Shown here: piece after piece, positions 24,833 to 33,352 of the stretch
Numbering within the stretch: position 1 is the first letter of the stretch
Layout: each line of letters begins with the position of its first letter
Assembly (NCBI RefSeq): GCF_041051975.1
Contig: NZ_CP163435.1
Location: 3,782,001-3,846,000, forward strand
From: Streptomyces sp. R21
Lineage (GTDB): Bacteria > Actinomycetota > Actinomycetes > Streptomycetales > Streptomycetaceae
DNA length: 64,000 nucleotides
Direction of reading: 5' to 3'
Translations under genes and position numbers: made by a program
The notes under the pieces: generated by a model
What the model was told of the DNA's origin: nothing
Seen by the model: only the letters and a program-made list of their open reading frames with translations
Database searches by the model: none

Positions 24833-25912
24833 GTGAGACGTATCGCAGGGATCGTCCTGGCGGTGCTGTTGATGGGCGGCGTGGTAGCAGCCGTCATCGC
24901 GGGCCGCGATGGTCAGGACAAGAGCACGGCAACGAAGACCGTGCAGGGAGTGATCGGATCGGAGAAGGCGGAGTTCTTCGCCGATCCCGACGTGGTGAAG
25001 GCCCTCGCTGCCAAGGGCTACACCGTGAAGACGGAGACCTCCGGGTCGTGGGCCATGGAGGGGCTGAACCTCAAGGGGTACGACTTCGCGTTTCCGTCCA
25101 GCAAGGCGCCCGCCGACGAGCTCGCCGCCAAGTACCACGTACGGCAGCCGTTGCCGCGGCCCTTCTACTCACCGCTCGTCGTCGTGGCCCACCGCAGCGC
25201 CGCCGAGGTGCTGGAGGCCAACGGGCTGGCTACCGCGGGCAAGGGCAGCGGCACGCTGAAGATGGCCGAGTACCTGAAGGCGGCCGAGCACGACCGGACC
25301 TGGCAGCAGCTCAAGGGGGCGGAGAAGCACGGCGAGTTGAGCGGCACGCTCTACATCGCCAGCACCGACCCGGTCAGCTCCAACTCCGGCGCGCTCTACC
25401 TCGCCGCCGCCTCGTACGTCGCCGACGGCGGACGCGTGGCCGCGGACAGCGCCGCCGTCACCCGCACGGCGCCCCTGATGCGCAAGCTGATCAGCGTCCA
25501 GGGAGCCCAGCAGACCAGCACGGACGCGGCGTTCAGGGACTTCGTGAGCGGCGCGGGCAACCCGCTGGTCCTGGTGTACGAGTCGCAGGTCGCCTCGCTG
25601 CTCACCCAGGGCCAGGGCGGCACGGACGACCTCACGGTCCTGTACCCGGACACCACAGCGAACAGCGACCACACCGTCGTACCGCTGACTCCGGAGGGCC
25701 GGGCCCTGGGTGAACTCCTCAGCACCGACCCGGTGTTGCGCAAGCTCGCCGTACGGCACGGGTTCCGGCCGCAGGGCACGACCGCGGAGTTCACGGCGGC
25801 CACCACCGGCCACACCACGTATCTCAACCAGACGCTGACCGGCGTCCGGCAAGCGCCCGTGCCCGCCTCCAAGGTGCTGCACGAGATGGCGCGCCGGGCC
25901 GGGAATCAGTAG
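24833..25912 (+). CDS. Membrane-anchored substrate-binding-like protein of a TelA/VWA operon
   Basis: The 359-residue protein begins with an uncleaved-looking membrane helix (about residues 4-24) and then has a type II periplasmic binding protein fold (YDFAFPSSKAP, LVVVAHRSA, YIASTDPVSSNSGALY). The TDPxxSNSG motif is shared with the N-terminal half of the protein encoded at 27096, so the two appear homologous. There is no ABC permease or ATPase nearby, so transport is unlikely; ligand sensing is the better guess. The GTG start has GAGG upstream at moderate distance. It is the first gene of a four-gene operon with TelA 14 bases downstream. Confidence 0.75.
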   Translation: MRRIAGIVLAVLLMGGVVAAVIAGRDGQDKSTATKTVQGVIGSEKAEFFADPDVVKALAAKGYTVKTETSGSWAMEGLNLKGYDFAFPSSKAPADELAAKYHVRQPLPRPFYSPLVVVAHRSAAEVLEANGLATAGKGSGTLKMAEYLKAAEHDRTWQQLKGAEKHGELSGTLYIASTDPVSSNSGALYLAAASYVADGGRVAADSAAVTRTAPLMRKLISVQGAQQTSTDAAFRDFVSGAGNPLVLVYESQVASLLTQGQGGTDDLTVLYPDTTANSDHTVVPLTPEGRALGELLSTDPVLRKLAVRHGFRPQGTTAEFTAATTGHTTYLNQTLTGVRQAPVPASKVLHEMARRAGNQ

Positions 25913-25926
25913 GGGGACAGCACCAC

Positions 25927-27099
25927 ATGACTACCGAGGACACCTTCACCCTCACACCGCCCGAGGCCGTGACGCCCGTGCCCCGTGAGAAGGCCGGGGG
26001 CCTGGTGCCCGTCGACCCGGCCGTGCAGGACGAGATGGCGCGCAGAGCTGCCGAGTACGTCGACGGGCTGGCCGCCCTGGACGCCCGCTCCCCCGAGTTC
26101 GCCGGCAAGGTCGGCGAGATCGCGGGCCTGGGCGCCGGCGAGATGCGGGGCGCCACCGCACAGTCCAACCGCATGCTGGAGCGCACCATCCGGAGCCTGC
26201 CGGGCAAGGGCGAGGACGCCCAGTCGCATGTCGCCGGATCACTCGTCGAACTGCGGCGCGTGGTCGAGGACCTGGACCCGCGGGACCTGTCCGCGAACAA
26301 GGGCCGCAAGTTCCTCTCCCGGCTCCCGGGCGGCAACAGACTGCGCGACCACGTCGCCAAGTACGCCTCCGCGCAGGGCACGTTGAACAAGATCGTGGGA
26401 TCGCTGCGCGGCGGCCAGGACGAACTGCGGCGCGACAACGCCGCGCTCGGGACCGAGCGCGTCCGCCTCTGGGAGACGATGGGCAAGCTCCAGGAGTACG
26501 TCGTCCTCACCCAGGCCCTGGACACGGCGGTCGAGCAGCACATCACCGGCGTCGAGTCCCAGGACCCGGCGCAGGCGGACACCCTGCGCGCCGACGTCCT
26601 CTTCCCGGTGCGCCAGAAGCACCAGGACCTGCTGACCCAACTCGCGGTGTGCGCCCAGGGATACCTGGCCATGGACGTCGTACGGCGCAACAACGACGAG
26701 CTGATCAAGGGCGTCGACCGGGCGGCCACCACCACCGTCTCCGCGCTGCGCATCTCCGTGATGCTCGCCTCCGCCCTCGACAACCAGCGCAAGGTCGTCG
26801 ACCAGGTCAACGCCCTGCGCGGGACGACGGAGGACCTCATTCGCGGCAACGCGGAGATGCTCGCCACACAGTCCGGGGAGATCCAGCGGATCGCCGCCGA
26901 CCCGGCCGTGGGCGCGGAGACGCTGCGCAACGCCTTCCAGTCGATCTATCGCACGCTCGACGCGATCGACACGTACAAGGCGCAGGCCACCGAGACCATG
27001 GCGGCCACGGTGGAGTCCCTGACGTCCGAACTCCAGCACGCGACCGGCTACTTGGAGCGCAGCCGCGCCCAGAGCGCCCTCGAAGGGGGCACTCTGTGA
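25927..27099 (+). CDS. TelA/KlaA-family toxic anion resistance protein
   Basis: The 390-residue, almost all-helical cytosolic protein matches the TelA family along its length (DEMARRAAEYVDGL; FLSRLPGGNRLRDHVAKY; GQDELRRDNAALGTE; MDVVRRNNDELIKGVDRA). The biochemical role is unknown; TelA proteins occur with Ter-type and VWA proteins in envelope or chemical stress systems, and the name tellurite resistance should not be taken as the function. GGGGGA precedes the ATG. It lies between a substrate-binding-like protein and a binding-protein/VWA fusion, and its stop overlaps the next start (GTGA). Confidence 0.9.
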   Translation: MTTEDTFTLTPPEAVTPVPREKAGGLVPVDPAVQDEMARRAAEYVDGLAALDARSPEFAGKVGEIAGLGAGEMRGATAQSNRMLERTIRSLPGKGEDAQSHVAGSLVELRRVVEDLDPRDLSANKGRKFLSRLPGGNRLRDHVAKYASAQGTLNKIVGSLRGGQDELRRDNAALGTERVRLWETMGKLQEYVVLTQALDTAVEQHITGVESQDPAQADTLRADVLFPVRQKHQDLLTQLAVCAQGYLAMDVVRRNNDELIKGVDRAATTTVSALRISVMLASALDNQRKVVDQVNALRGTTEDLIRGNAEMLATQSGEIQRIAADPAVGAETLRNAFQSIYRTLDAIDTYKAQATETMAATVESLTSELQHATGYLERSRAQSALEGGTL

Positions 27100-28634
27100 G
27101 ACTGCGCGTCACCGCCCTCGCGGCACTCGCCCTGCTGACCGCGGCCTGCACCGCGCAGGGGCACAGCTCGGGCGGCTCCTCCGAGGCGCCCGAGCCCGGC
27201 ACTCTGCGCGTCCTCGCCTCCAGCGAGCTCAGCGACATGGCGCCGGTCCTCGAACGCATCCGCATGGACACCGGCATCACGGTGAAGCCCACCTACATGG
27301 GCACCCTCACCGCCGTCGACCTGCTCGCCCGGGGCAGGGCGGACGGCTCGTACGACGCGCTGTGGCTGTCCTCCAACGACTATCTGCGGCTGCGCCCGGA
27401 CGCCGCGAAGAAGGTCCTCTCCGAGACGCCCGTGATGTCCAGCCCGGTCGCGATCGGCGTCAAGCCGGACACCGTACGGGAGTTGGGCTGGAAGCCGGAG
27501 TCGGTGACCTGGTCGCAGGTCGAGAAGGCGGTGGCGGACGGGAAACTGACGTACGGCATGACCGACCCGGCACGCTCCAACTCCGGTTTCTCCACGCTGA
27601 TTTCGGTGGCCTCGGGGCTGTCCGGCGCCCAGTCCGCGCTGACGGACAGGGACGTGGACAAGGCGACCCCGCAGCTGAAAGCGTTCTTCAAGGGGCAGAA
27701 GCTGACGTCGGGTTCGTCGGGCTGGCTGGCGACGGCGTACCAGCGCCGCGGCACCGTGGACGCGCTGCTCAACTACGAGTCGGTCCTCAAGGGCATGAAG
27801 GGGCTGACCGTGATCCGGCCCCGCGACGGCGTCGTCACCGCCGACTATCCGCTCTCCTCCCTCACCGCCACCAGCCAGGACACCCGTGACACGGTCCGCC
27901 GCCTCACCGAGGCGCTGCGCACCCCGGACGTCCAGCGGCGGATCACCGAGACCACGCTGCGCCGCCCGGTCGTCGCCTCCGTCGCCCCGGCGTCCGGACT
28001 CGACACGAGCCGGCGGCGTGAACTCCCCTTCCCCGGCAGCCGATCGGTCGCCGACCGGCTTCTCGACTCGTACGAGAACAAGCTGCGCCGCCCGTCGCGG
28101 ACCGTCTACGTCCTCGACACCTCGGGCTCGATGGACGGCGACCGCCTCGACCGGCTGAAGACGTCGCTCACCGACCTGACCGGCGACTTCCGCGACCGCG
28201 AGGAGGTGACGCTGATGCCGTTCGGGTCCGGGGTCAAGAGCGTGCACACCCATGTGGTGCGACCCGAGGACCCGAAGGCCGGGCTCGACGGGATCCGCAA
28301 GGACACCAAGGCCCTCGACGCCTCCGGCGACACCGCGATCTACACCTCGCTGGAGAAGGCGTACGAGCATCTGGGCGCCGACGACGACACGTTCACCTCG
28401 ATCGTGCTGATGACCGACGGCGAGAACACCAAGGGCGCGAGCCCCGCGGAGTTCGACGGCTTCTACCGGCAACTCCCCGGTGGGCCGCGGGAGATACCGG
28501 TCTTCCCGATCCTGTTCGGCGACTCCGACCGCTCCGAACTCCAGCACATCGCCGAGCTGACCGGCGGCCGCCTCTTCGACGCCCGGAAGGGCTCGCTCGA
28601 CGGCGCCTTCGAGGAGATCCGTGGCTACCAGTAG
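27096..28634 (+). CDS. Lipoprotein with substrate-binding domain fused to a VWA domain
   Basis: A 512-residue exported protein. It has a lipoprotein signal with lipobox LTAAC (cysteine near residue 16), a type II binding-protein domain (about 35-305; TLRVLASSELSDMAPVLE, GMTDPARSNSGFST) and a C-terminal von Willebrand A domain (about 335-512) with an intact MIDAS motif VLDTSGSMDGD. It should display a metal-dependent protein-interaction domain outside the membrane that may respond to a ligand bound by the first domain. GTG start overlaps the TelA stop by four bases; its own end overlaps the next gene by 14 bases, indicating strict co-expression. Confidence 0.85.
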   Translation: MRLRVTALAALALLTAACTAQGHSSGGSSEAPEPGTLRVLASSELSDMAPVLERIRMDTGITVKPTYMGTLTAVDLLARGRADGSYDALWLSSNDYLRLRPDAAKKVLSETPVMSSPVAIGVKPDTVRELGWKPESVTWSQVEKAVADGKLTYGMTDPARSNSGFSTLISVASGLSGAQSALTDRDVDKATPQLKAFFKGQKLTSGSSGWLATAYQRRGTVDALLNYESVLKGMKGLTVIRPRDGVVTADYPLSSLTATSQDTRDTVRRLTEALRTPDVQRRITETTLRRPVVASVAPASGLDTSRRRELPFPGSRSVADRLLDSYENKLRRPSRTVYVLDTSGSMDGDRLDRLKTSLTDLTGDFRDREEVTLMPFGSGVKSVHTHVVRPEDPKAGLDGIRKDTKALDASGDTAIYTSLEKAYEHLGADDDTFTSIVLMTDGENTKGASPAEFDGFYRQLPGGPREIPVFPILFGDSDRSELQHIAELTGGRLFDARKGSLDGAFEEIRGYQ

Positions 28635-29232
28635 AAGCCCCCTGAGGTATCTCGAATCACGCAAGAACCTCACCGGCAGCGCCTGCGGAATCGTCGGCCT
28701 CGCGCTGACCTTCACGGGGGTCGCGGGCCCGTACTGGCCCGCCGTCGTCGCCGGGCTGTACGGCGCGGGCGCCCTCGTCGCCCCGCCGGAGCGCCCGCCG
28801 CTGCCGGACTTCCCCGACCCGTCCGCCCAACTCGACGAGCTGCGCGGTGACTTCGCCACCCTGCGGGAGTACCTCACCGGCGTCGAGCTGCCGCCCGCCG
28901 CCGCGGGCCGCCTCACCGAGCTGACCGAACTGCTCGCCGCCCTGCTGGACCCTGGGTGGGTCGCCGAGGTTCTCGCACAGGACCCGGAGGGCATCCACGC
29001 CCTGTCCCGCGCCGTGCGGCAGGACGTCCCGGAGGCCGTCGACACCTTCGTCCGCACCCGCTGGTGGACCCGGCTGACGCCCGGCAGCGAACCGCCGGAA
29101 CGCCACCTGGAACGGCAGTTGACGCTGCTGCACGACGAGGCCGACCGGCTCGCCGCCACCCTCAGGGAGACGGAGGCCCGGCGGCAGGAGTCGCACACGC
29201 GGTACCTGGAGGACCGGGGCCGGTCCAACTGA
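28621..29232 (+). CDS. Small membrane protein, last gene of the TelA/VWA operon
   Basis: The 203-residue protein has two close hydrophobic segments at about residues 18-57 (SACGIVGLALTFTGVAG; AVVAGLYGAGALVAPP) and then a soluble, helical, acidic region (LDELRGDFATLREYL; RHLERQLTLLHDEADRLAATLRE). No named family is recognised. It overlaps the VWA fusion gene by 14 bases and ends 7 bases from the convergent kinase gene. It may anchor or link TelA to the membrane components; this is inference from position only. Confidence 0.6.
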   Translation: MATSRSPLRYLESRKNLTGSACGIVGLALTFTGVAGPYWPAVVAGLYGAGALVAPPERPPLPDFPDPSAQLDELRGDFATLREYLTGVELPPAAAGRLTELTELLAALLDPGWVAEVLAQDPEGIHALSRAVRQDVPEAVDTFVRTRWWTRLTPGSEPPERHLERQLTLLHDEADRLAATLRETEARRQESHTRYLEDRGRSN

Positions 29233-29239
29233 GCCCGGA

Positions 29240-30415
29240 TCAGCCGCCGTTGTTCGCCGCCACCGCCGCGATCACCACGATGAGCAGGATGACGGCCACC
29301 AGGAGCGCGATCTTCAGCGCTCCGAACCCGCGACCGGACGCGGCGGGTTGGGGCACGTCCGGCACGGGCACCGACCGGGGCGCCGGGCCGTTGAACACGT
29401 CGTGCCCGGTGAGCGCGGCCCGCGTGCACCAGGGGCAGTGCTGGAGATGGGAGCCGTACGTGTGCAGCGGCCGGTTCGAACAGGCCCGTACCTGCGAGCG
29501 CTCCTTGTCGAGGGCGCGCAGCCAGGCCTCCGCCGGGGGCCTGGCCGCGGGGGCGAGGACGCCGGGGCCGAAGGCGGCGCGGGCCAGCGTGAGCAGTTCA
29601 TGGGGCAGCACGGAGGGGTCGATGGTGCCGCGCGGGATGACGACCAGCTCGGGGCGGACCACGTAGGAGCAACTACTGGCGATGTTGTCCTTGACGGTCG
29701 ACTGCGACGCGCTCTCGTGCGGGACGCCCCCGAAGGGGTGGTTGCCGGCCGTCAGCAGCTGGTAGACGAGGACCGCGAGGGCGAAGTCGTCGGTGGCGCG
29801 GGTGGCGGGGCCGCCGGCCTGCCGCTCGGGGGACGAGTAGTCGGCGGTGTGCATCAGGCAGGGGAAGGGCTCGCCGGTCACCGGGTCGGTGAAGGAGATG
29901 GAGTCGCAGTCGAGGAAGGTGATGAAGCCGTTCGCGTCGACCACCACGTTGCTGCTGGAGAAGTCGCCGATGACGAGGTTGTCGTAGTGCATGCGGGCGG
30001 TCATGAAGGCGAGGTTCCAGGCGACACCGAGCAGGAAGCGCCAGTCGGCCCGGTCGGGGAAGAGCTTGATGCGCTGGGCGCGGGTGAACAGGCCGATCAG
30101 CTGGACGTGCTGGGGCTCGCCGAAGCGGCGCATCGCGTAGCCGAGGAACTCGCCGCGTGCGCCGCGGGCGATCGCGGTGGGCCAGGCCAGTTCGGGCGGC
30201 TGGGAGCTGTCGGTGGGGCGGGCGGCGAGCGGGGACATGGTGAGCATCCGGGTCAGCCGGCGCTCCTGTTCGGGGCCCGGCGGTTCGCGGTAGATCTTGA
30301 CGACGATGCCGTCGTTGCCGACGACCGGGTAGACGGCCGCCTGGCCGCCGCCCTTGAGCGGCTGCTCGGCGAGGGTGACGGGTTTCCCGTCGAGGTACAC
30401 GACGAGTCCGCTCAT
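29240..30415 (-). CDS. Atypical protein kinase of a TerY-P-like triad, with zinc knuckle and C-terminal membrane helix
   Basis: The 391-residue protein has a kinase fold with the ATP lysine in IVVKIYREPP (near residue 37). The catalytic loop reads IGDFSSSNVVV instead of HRDLKPxN and the metal-binding loop reads LDCDS instead of DFG, so Asp and Asn are kept but the motifs are non-canonical. After the kinase domain there is a Cys/His cluster ending in CPWC (about residues 325-340) and a single membrane helix near the C-terminus (about 365-387). VWA, PP2C phosphatase and such a kinase are known as the TerY-P triad of Ter-associated stress systems. The ATG overlaps the phosphatase stop (ATGA). 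Confidence 0.85.
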   Translation of the reverse strand: MSGLVVYLDGKPVTLAEQPLKGGGQAAVYPVVGNDGIVVKIYREPPGPEQERRLTRMLTMSPLAARPTDSSQPPELAWPTAIARGARGEFLGYAMRRFGEPQHVQLIGLFTRAQRIKLFPDRADWRFLLGVAWNLAFMTARMHYDNLVIGDFSSSNVVVDANGFITFLDCDSISFTDPVTGEPFPCLMHTADYSSPERQAGGPATRATDDFALAVLVYQLLTAGNHPFGGVPHESASQSTVKDNIASSCSYVVRPELVVIPRGTIDPSVLPHELLTLARAAFGPGVLAPAARPPAEAWLRALDKERSQVRACSNRPLHTYGSHLQHCPWCTRAALTGHDVFNGPAPRSVPVPDVPQPAASGRGFGALKIALLVAVILLIVVIAAVAANNGG

Positions 30416-31230
30416 GGCCGCGCCTTCGGCGGTGCTTTGCGCACGGCCCGCAGCAGGGTCTTGTCGTCGGCGTTCAGCGCGGTCAGGCGGTCCGAGCGGA
30501 GCAGGGTGGCGAGGCCTTCGTGCGCGTTCTCGGAGACGGCGCCGGGGGTGTCGAGGGAGCGGAACACGGCGTCGACGAAGGAGGTGTTCGGGGTCTGCGG
30601 GGCGCCGCCGGGCCTGGCCAGCGCGGCCTGCGCGAGTCCGTCGGTGGACAGCAGGACGCCGTCGATGCCCTCGTCGGAGACGCAGTCGGTGTGCAGCCAG
30701 CGGGTGGCGTCCGGCGAGGTGAGGAACACCGTCTCGTTGCTGTACTCGCTGGCGGCGGCCGTCTGCGGCAGCAGATGGAACTGCCGCTCCCCGTCCTCCG
30801 TCCCCGCACGCACTACGACGAAGCCGTCGCCGACGGTGAGATGGCCGAGCCAGCCCGGGGCGAGCACCACCACGGTGAGGGTGGTGGCGAAGTCCGCGGC
30901 GTCTGCGCCGGTGTGGTCGAGGAACATCTTGCTGACGTCGTGGTAGGCGTCCTCCAGCAACTCGTGTACTGCTTCCCCGGGTTGGAGGTCGGCGGCAGCG
31001 GCCGCCCGCCGCCCGAAGTGCTCCATGGCCAGGTCGACCGCGAGCCGCGAGCCCTCCTCGGAGCGCGGCCGGCTGCCCGCGCCGTCCGCGACCGCGAGGA
31101 CCGCCACGGACGGCGAAGCCGTGTACGCGCAGGCGTCCTGGCAGGGCAGACCCTGGCGTCGGTGGCGGTAGCCCTCGACGCTCATGCCGTGGATCCGCCA
31201 CGGCGACCGGTGTGTGTCCGTCGCGGCCAT
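30412..31230 (-). CDS. PP2C-family protein phosphatase of the TerY-P-like triad
   Basis: A 272-residue PP2C-type Ser/Thr phosphatase. The metal-binding signature is VADGAGSRPRSEEGS (about residues 47-61), with later Asp motifs LTVGDGFVVV and LLSTDGLAQA, all expected in the family. It should reverse phosphorylation by the downstream kinase or act on the VWA partner encoded 3 bases upstream. All three genes overlap or nearly touch, which supports a single complex or pathway. The upstream end of the protein, HGMSVEGYRHRRQGLPCQDAC, resembles phosphatases of Ter-type loci that begin with the same GxxHxxxGxPCQDA pattern. Confidence 0.9.
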   Translation of the reverse strand: MAATDTHRSPWRIHGMSVEGYRHRRQGLPCQDACAYTASPSVAVLAVADGAGSRPRSEEGSRLAVDLAMEHFGRRAAAAADLQPGEAVHELLEDAYHDVSKMFLDHTGADAADFATTLTVVVLAPGWLGHLTVGDGFVVVRAGTEDGERQFHLLPQTAAASEYSNETVFLTSPDATRWLHTDCVSDEGIDGVLLSTDGLAQAALARPGGAPQTPNTSFVDAVFRSLDTPGAVSENAHEGLATLLRSDRLTALNADDKTLLRAVRKAPPKARP

Positions 31231-31233
31231 GGG

Positions 31234-31995
31234 TCAGGTTTCCCAGGCCGGCCGCTGGGTCTTGAACTGGCTGAAGATCTTCTCGAACACCTCGTCGCCC
31301 GCGCCCTTCTGCTCGGCGTTCGCGCTGGCGGACATCATCTGGAGCAGCTCGCGGAACGGGAACCCCTGGAGGCGGGCGTTGAACTTCGGCGCGAACGCCT
31401 GGAGCACCTGCTCCCCCATGTCGGTGATGCCGCCGACGCCGATCGCGTACAGCCGGAACCGGCGGGCGCGCTGCTCCTCGGCGAGCACGGGGATCAACCG
31501 GTGCCAGGAGTCGGTGAGATGGCCGGTGCCGTCGGTCGGCAGACCATCGGTGACCAGGCAGATCTGCGGGCGGTAGTACTGGAGTCCGGAGGCGCGCAGC
31601 TCGGCCTTGCGGGCCGCGATGATGTGCATCGACAGCTCCAGCGCCTCCGTCATCAGGGTCACCCCGGCGGCGGCGAGCTGCGGCGGCTGGAACATGTGGG
31701 CGGGCAGAAACGGGCTCACCGGGGCGCGGGGAGGCAGGAGTTGGGGGCCGCGCCAGCAGCCGACGCCCTGTCCGCCGAAGGTGACGACGGCGACCTCGAC
31801 GCTGTAGCTGAGGCTGACGTCGTCGTGCAGCTCACGGGTCCATTCCATGAGCGCGCTGTTGAGTGTCTGTATGGGCGGTCCCGCCATGGAGCTGGACGTG
31901 TCGAGGCACAGCACGAGCGGCAGGCGCTGCGCGTTGTTCTCGAACTCGATGTCGGCGTACTCCGCCGGCATCGTGGGCGGGTATTCGCTGTGCAT
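31234..31995 (-). CDS. TerY-like cytosolic VWA-domain protein
   Basis: The 253-residue protein is almost entirely one von Willebrand A domain without signal peptide. The MIDAS motif is DTSSSMAG (about residues 32-39), with the later LVTDGLPTDG (about 145-155) and the TerY-type C-terminal segment GFPFRELLQMMSAS. TerY proteins recruit partners in metal-dependent complexes of Ter stress systems. It is the first gene of the three-gene unit with the PP2C phosphatase and the atypical kinase. There are no TerD, TerC or TerB proteins in the window, so this is a triad without the classical Ter core. Confidence 0.9.
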   Translation of the reverse strand: MHSEYPPTMPAEYADIEFENNAQRLPLVLCLDTSSSMAGPPIQTLNSALMEWTRELHDDVSLSYSVEVAVVTFGGQGVGCWRGPQLLPPRAPVSPFLPAHMFQPPQLAAAGVTLMTEALELSMHIIAARKAELRASGLQYYRPQICLVTDGLPTDGTGHLTDSWHRLIPVLAEEQRARRFRLYAIGVGGITDMGEQVLQAFAPKFNARLQGFPFRELLQMMSASANAEQKGAGDEVFEKIFSQFKTQRPAWET

Positions 31996-32097
31996 GGCTT
32001 CTCCTGGTGGACCAGTGCGTGTGCCGGTGCGTGGACCGGTGCGTTTGCGGATGCCGGTGCGTTGTCCGGTGCGGGTGCGCTGTCGGGTTCCGGTGCG
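31996..32097. repeat. Low-complexity intergenic run of CCGGTGCG-type units
   Basis: The 102 bases between the VWA gene and the exported-protein gene consist largely of imperfect, irregularly spaced copies of CCGGTGCG followed by short variable bases. No hairpin or gene is evident. The array may have expanded by slippage and could differ in length among strains. Confidence 0.55.
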
Positions 32098-33237
32098 CTA
32101 TCGGGTGCCCTTTGCGTGCCGTCCGGCGGCGGGCGGGAAGGCGTAGAGGACGTCGGAGTCCCGCTCCCGCGCGTCGGTGACGTCGACGAGGCTCCCCGGG
32201 GCGGGCGGTGGCCGTCCGGGCTCGGCCCACACGGCCCGGTACAGGATGCGGTCCAGCTCGACATAGCCCTGGGGGTGCAGTGCGGTGCGCACGGTCGCCG
32301 TACGGGCGGGACCCGTGCGGGCACCGACCTGCCGTCCGTAGCGGGGCGCCGGTGCGACGAGCAGCCGGGTGGTGCTCTCGTCTGCTGCCCGGGGGTCGGC
32401 TCCGGGGGCGTCGGCTCCCCGGGCGCGGGCGGCGGGCAGGGCGCCGACGCCGGGCGCGGCGAGGGCGGCGGCCCGGACGGGCCTCGCGGACCGGGCGGCC
32501 GGGGCGCGGGAAGAGTGGGAGGAGCGGCGGACGGCCGTGACGAAGGCGGCGAGGAGGGCCAGCAGGACGGCGCTCATGCCTGCGATGACCCAGGTGGTGG
32601 TGTTGATGCCGTTGCTCTCGCCGCCTTTGCTCTTGCCGCCGTCGTTCCCGCCGGTGGTCGCGCCGCCCTTGTTGGCGCTCGTATCGCTGGGCTGCGGGTC
32701 CTGCGGGACGCCCGAGGAGACGACGTAGAGGTGGGTGGCGAGGTTGGCCACGTGGTTCTGGCTGATCAGCTCGTCGCCGCTCAGCGGCCGCGTCTTCGGC
32801 GGGGCGTCGGCGACCTGGTCGCACAGCGGTTTGTCGGGCTTCCTGTCACAGATGCGGAGTTGTTTCAACCAGTCCAGGGCCGGAGCGTGCAGCCGGGTGA
32901 TCTGGGCGCCGCCGTCCACGAGGCGGCCGGTCGCCAGCACGAGCAGTGCCGTCCCGCCCTCGCCGGTTTCCTTCCCCTTGGGCACCCGGACGACGAGCTT
33001 GCCCCGGTTGTCGTAGAGCTTCTGCGCGACGCCCTTGTCGACGTGCCGGCTGTCGAACGGCACGGTGTCGTTCAGGGTGATCTCGACGGTCCCCTCGTGG
33101 ATCAGGCCGGACCAGCAGTCCAGCCGCGCCGCGAAATCCCCTGGGCACGCGGTGTCGCCGGCCGCGGCCGCCGACCCCACCGGCACCAGTGCGCACAGCA
33201 TTCCGAGAAGCACCGCGAAGTGCAGCGAACGCTTCAT
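32098..33237 (-). CDS. Exported single-pass membrane protein near the TerY-P triad, function unknown
   Basis: The 379-residue protein has a signal peptide (about residues 1-25), an extracytoplasmic domain with two or more cysteines (DTACPGDFAARLDCW; LRICDRKPDKPLCDQV), a Ser/Gly/Asn-rich stalk, a membrane helix (about 213-235) and a long cytosolic tail rich in Ala, Pro and Arg that ends in a short structured part (LDRILYRAVWAEPG). No family recognised. It is on the same strand as the triad and 102 bases upstream of the VWA gene, so it may be the sensor or an interaction platform at the membrane. GGGGG precedes the ATG at 33237. Confidence 0.65.
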   Translation of the reverse strand: MKRSLHFAVLLGMLCALVPVGSAAAAGDTACPGDFAARLDCWSGLIHEGTVEITLNDTVPFDSRHVDKGVAQKLYDNRGKLVVRVPKGKETGEGGTALLVLATGRLVDGGAQITRLHAPALDWLKQLRICDRKPDKPLCDQVADAPPKTRPLSGDELISQNHVANLATHLYVVSSGVPQDPQPSDTSANKGGATTGGNDGGKSKGGESNGINTTTWVIAGMSAVLLALLAAFVTAVRRSSHSSRAPAARSARPVRAAALAAPGVGALPAARARGADAPGADPRAADESTTRLLVAPAPRYGRQVGARTGPARTATVRTALHPQGYVELDRILYRAVWAEPGRPPPAPGSLVDVTDARERDSDVLYAFPPAAGRHAKGTR

Positions 33238-33306
33238 TGGCAACCCCCGTCGGCCAAAGGCACACCCCCGTGGCCTTGAAAGGCACTCGCCCAATAGTGG
33301 GGGTAA

Positions 33307-33341
33307 GTGGCGGGCGCCCGAAAGGGGTTGGCGCCCACCAC
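33307..33341 (-). terminator. Hairpin after the YbjN-like gene
   Basis: Twelve-base arms (33307-33318 and 33330-33341) pair with one mismatch around an 11-base loop, 12 bases past the stop of the YbjN-like gene on the minus strand. It separates the canonical kinase unit from the exported-protein and triad genes. Confidence 0.75.
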
Positions 33342-33352
33342 AGCTTTCACTT

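Noticed and set aside
25927..27099. Tellurite resistance gene
   Set aside because: The TelA family name is historical; context suggests a general stress or envelope role and there is no direct sign of tellurite detoxification.
30520..33279. Open frame of 919 codons on the plus strand across the TerY-P triad
   Set aside because: It is antisense to the phosphatase and VWA genes with clear catalytic motifs; codon third positions favour the minus-strand genes.
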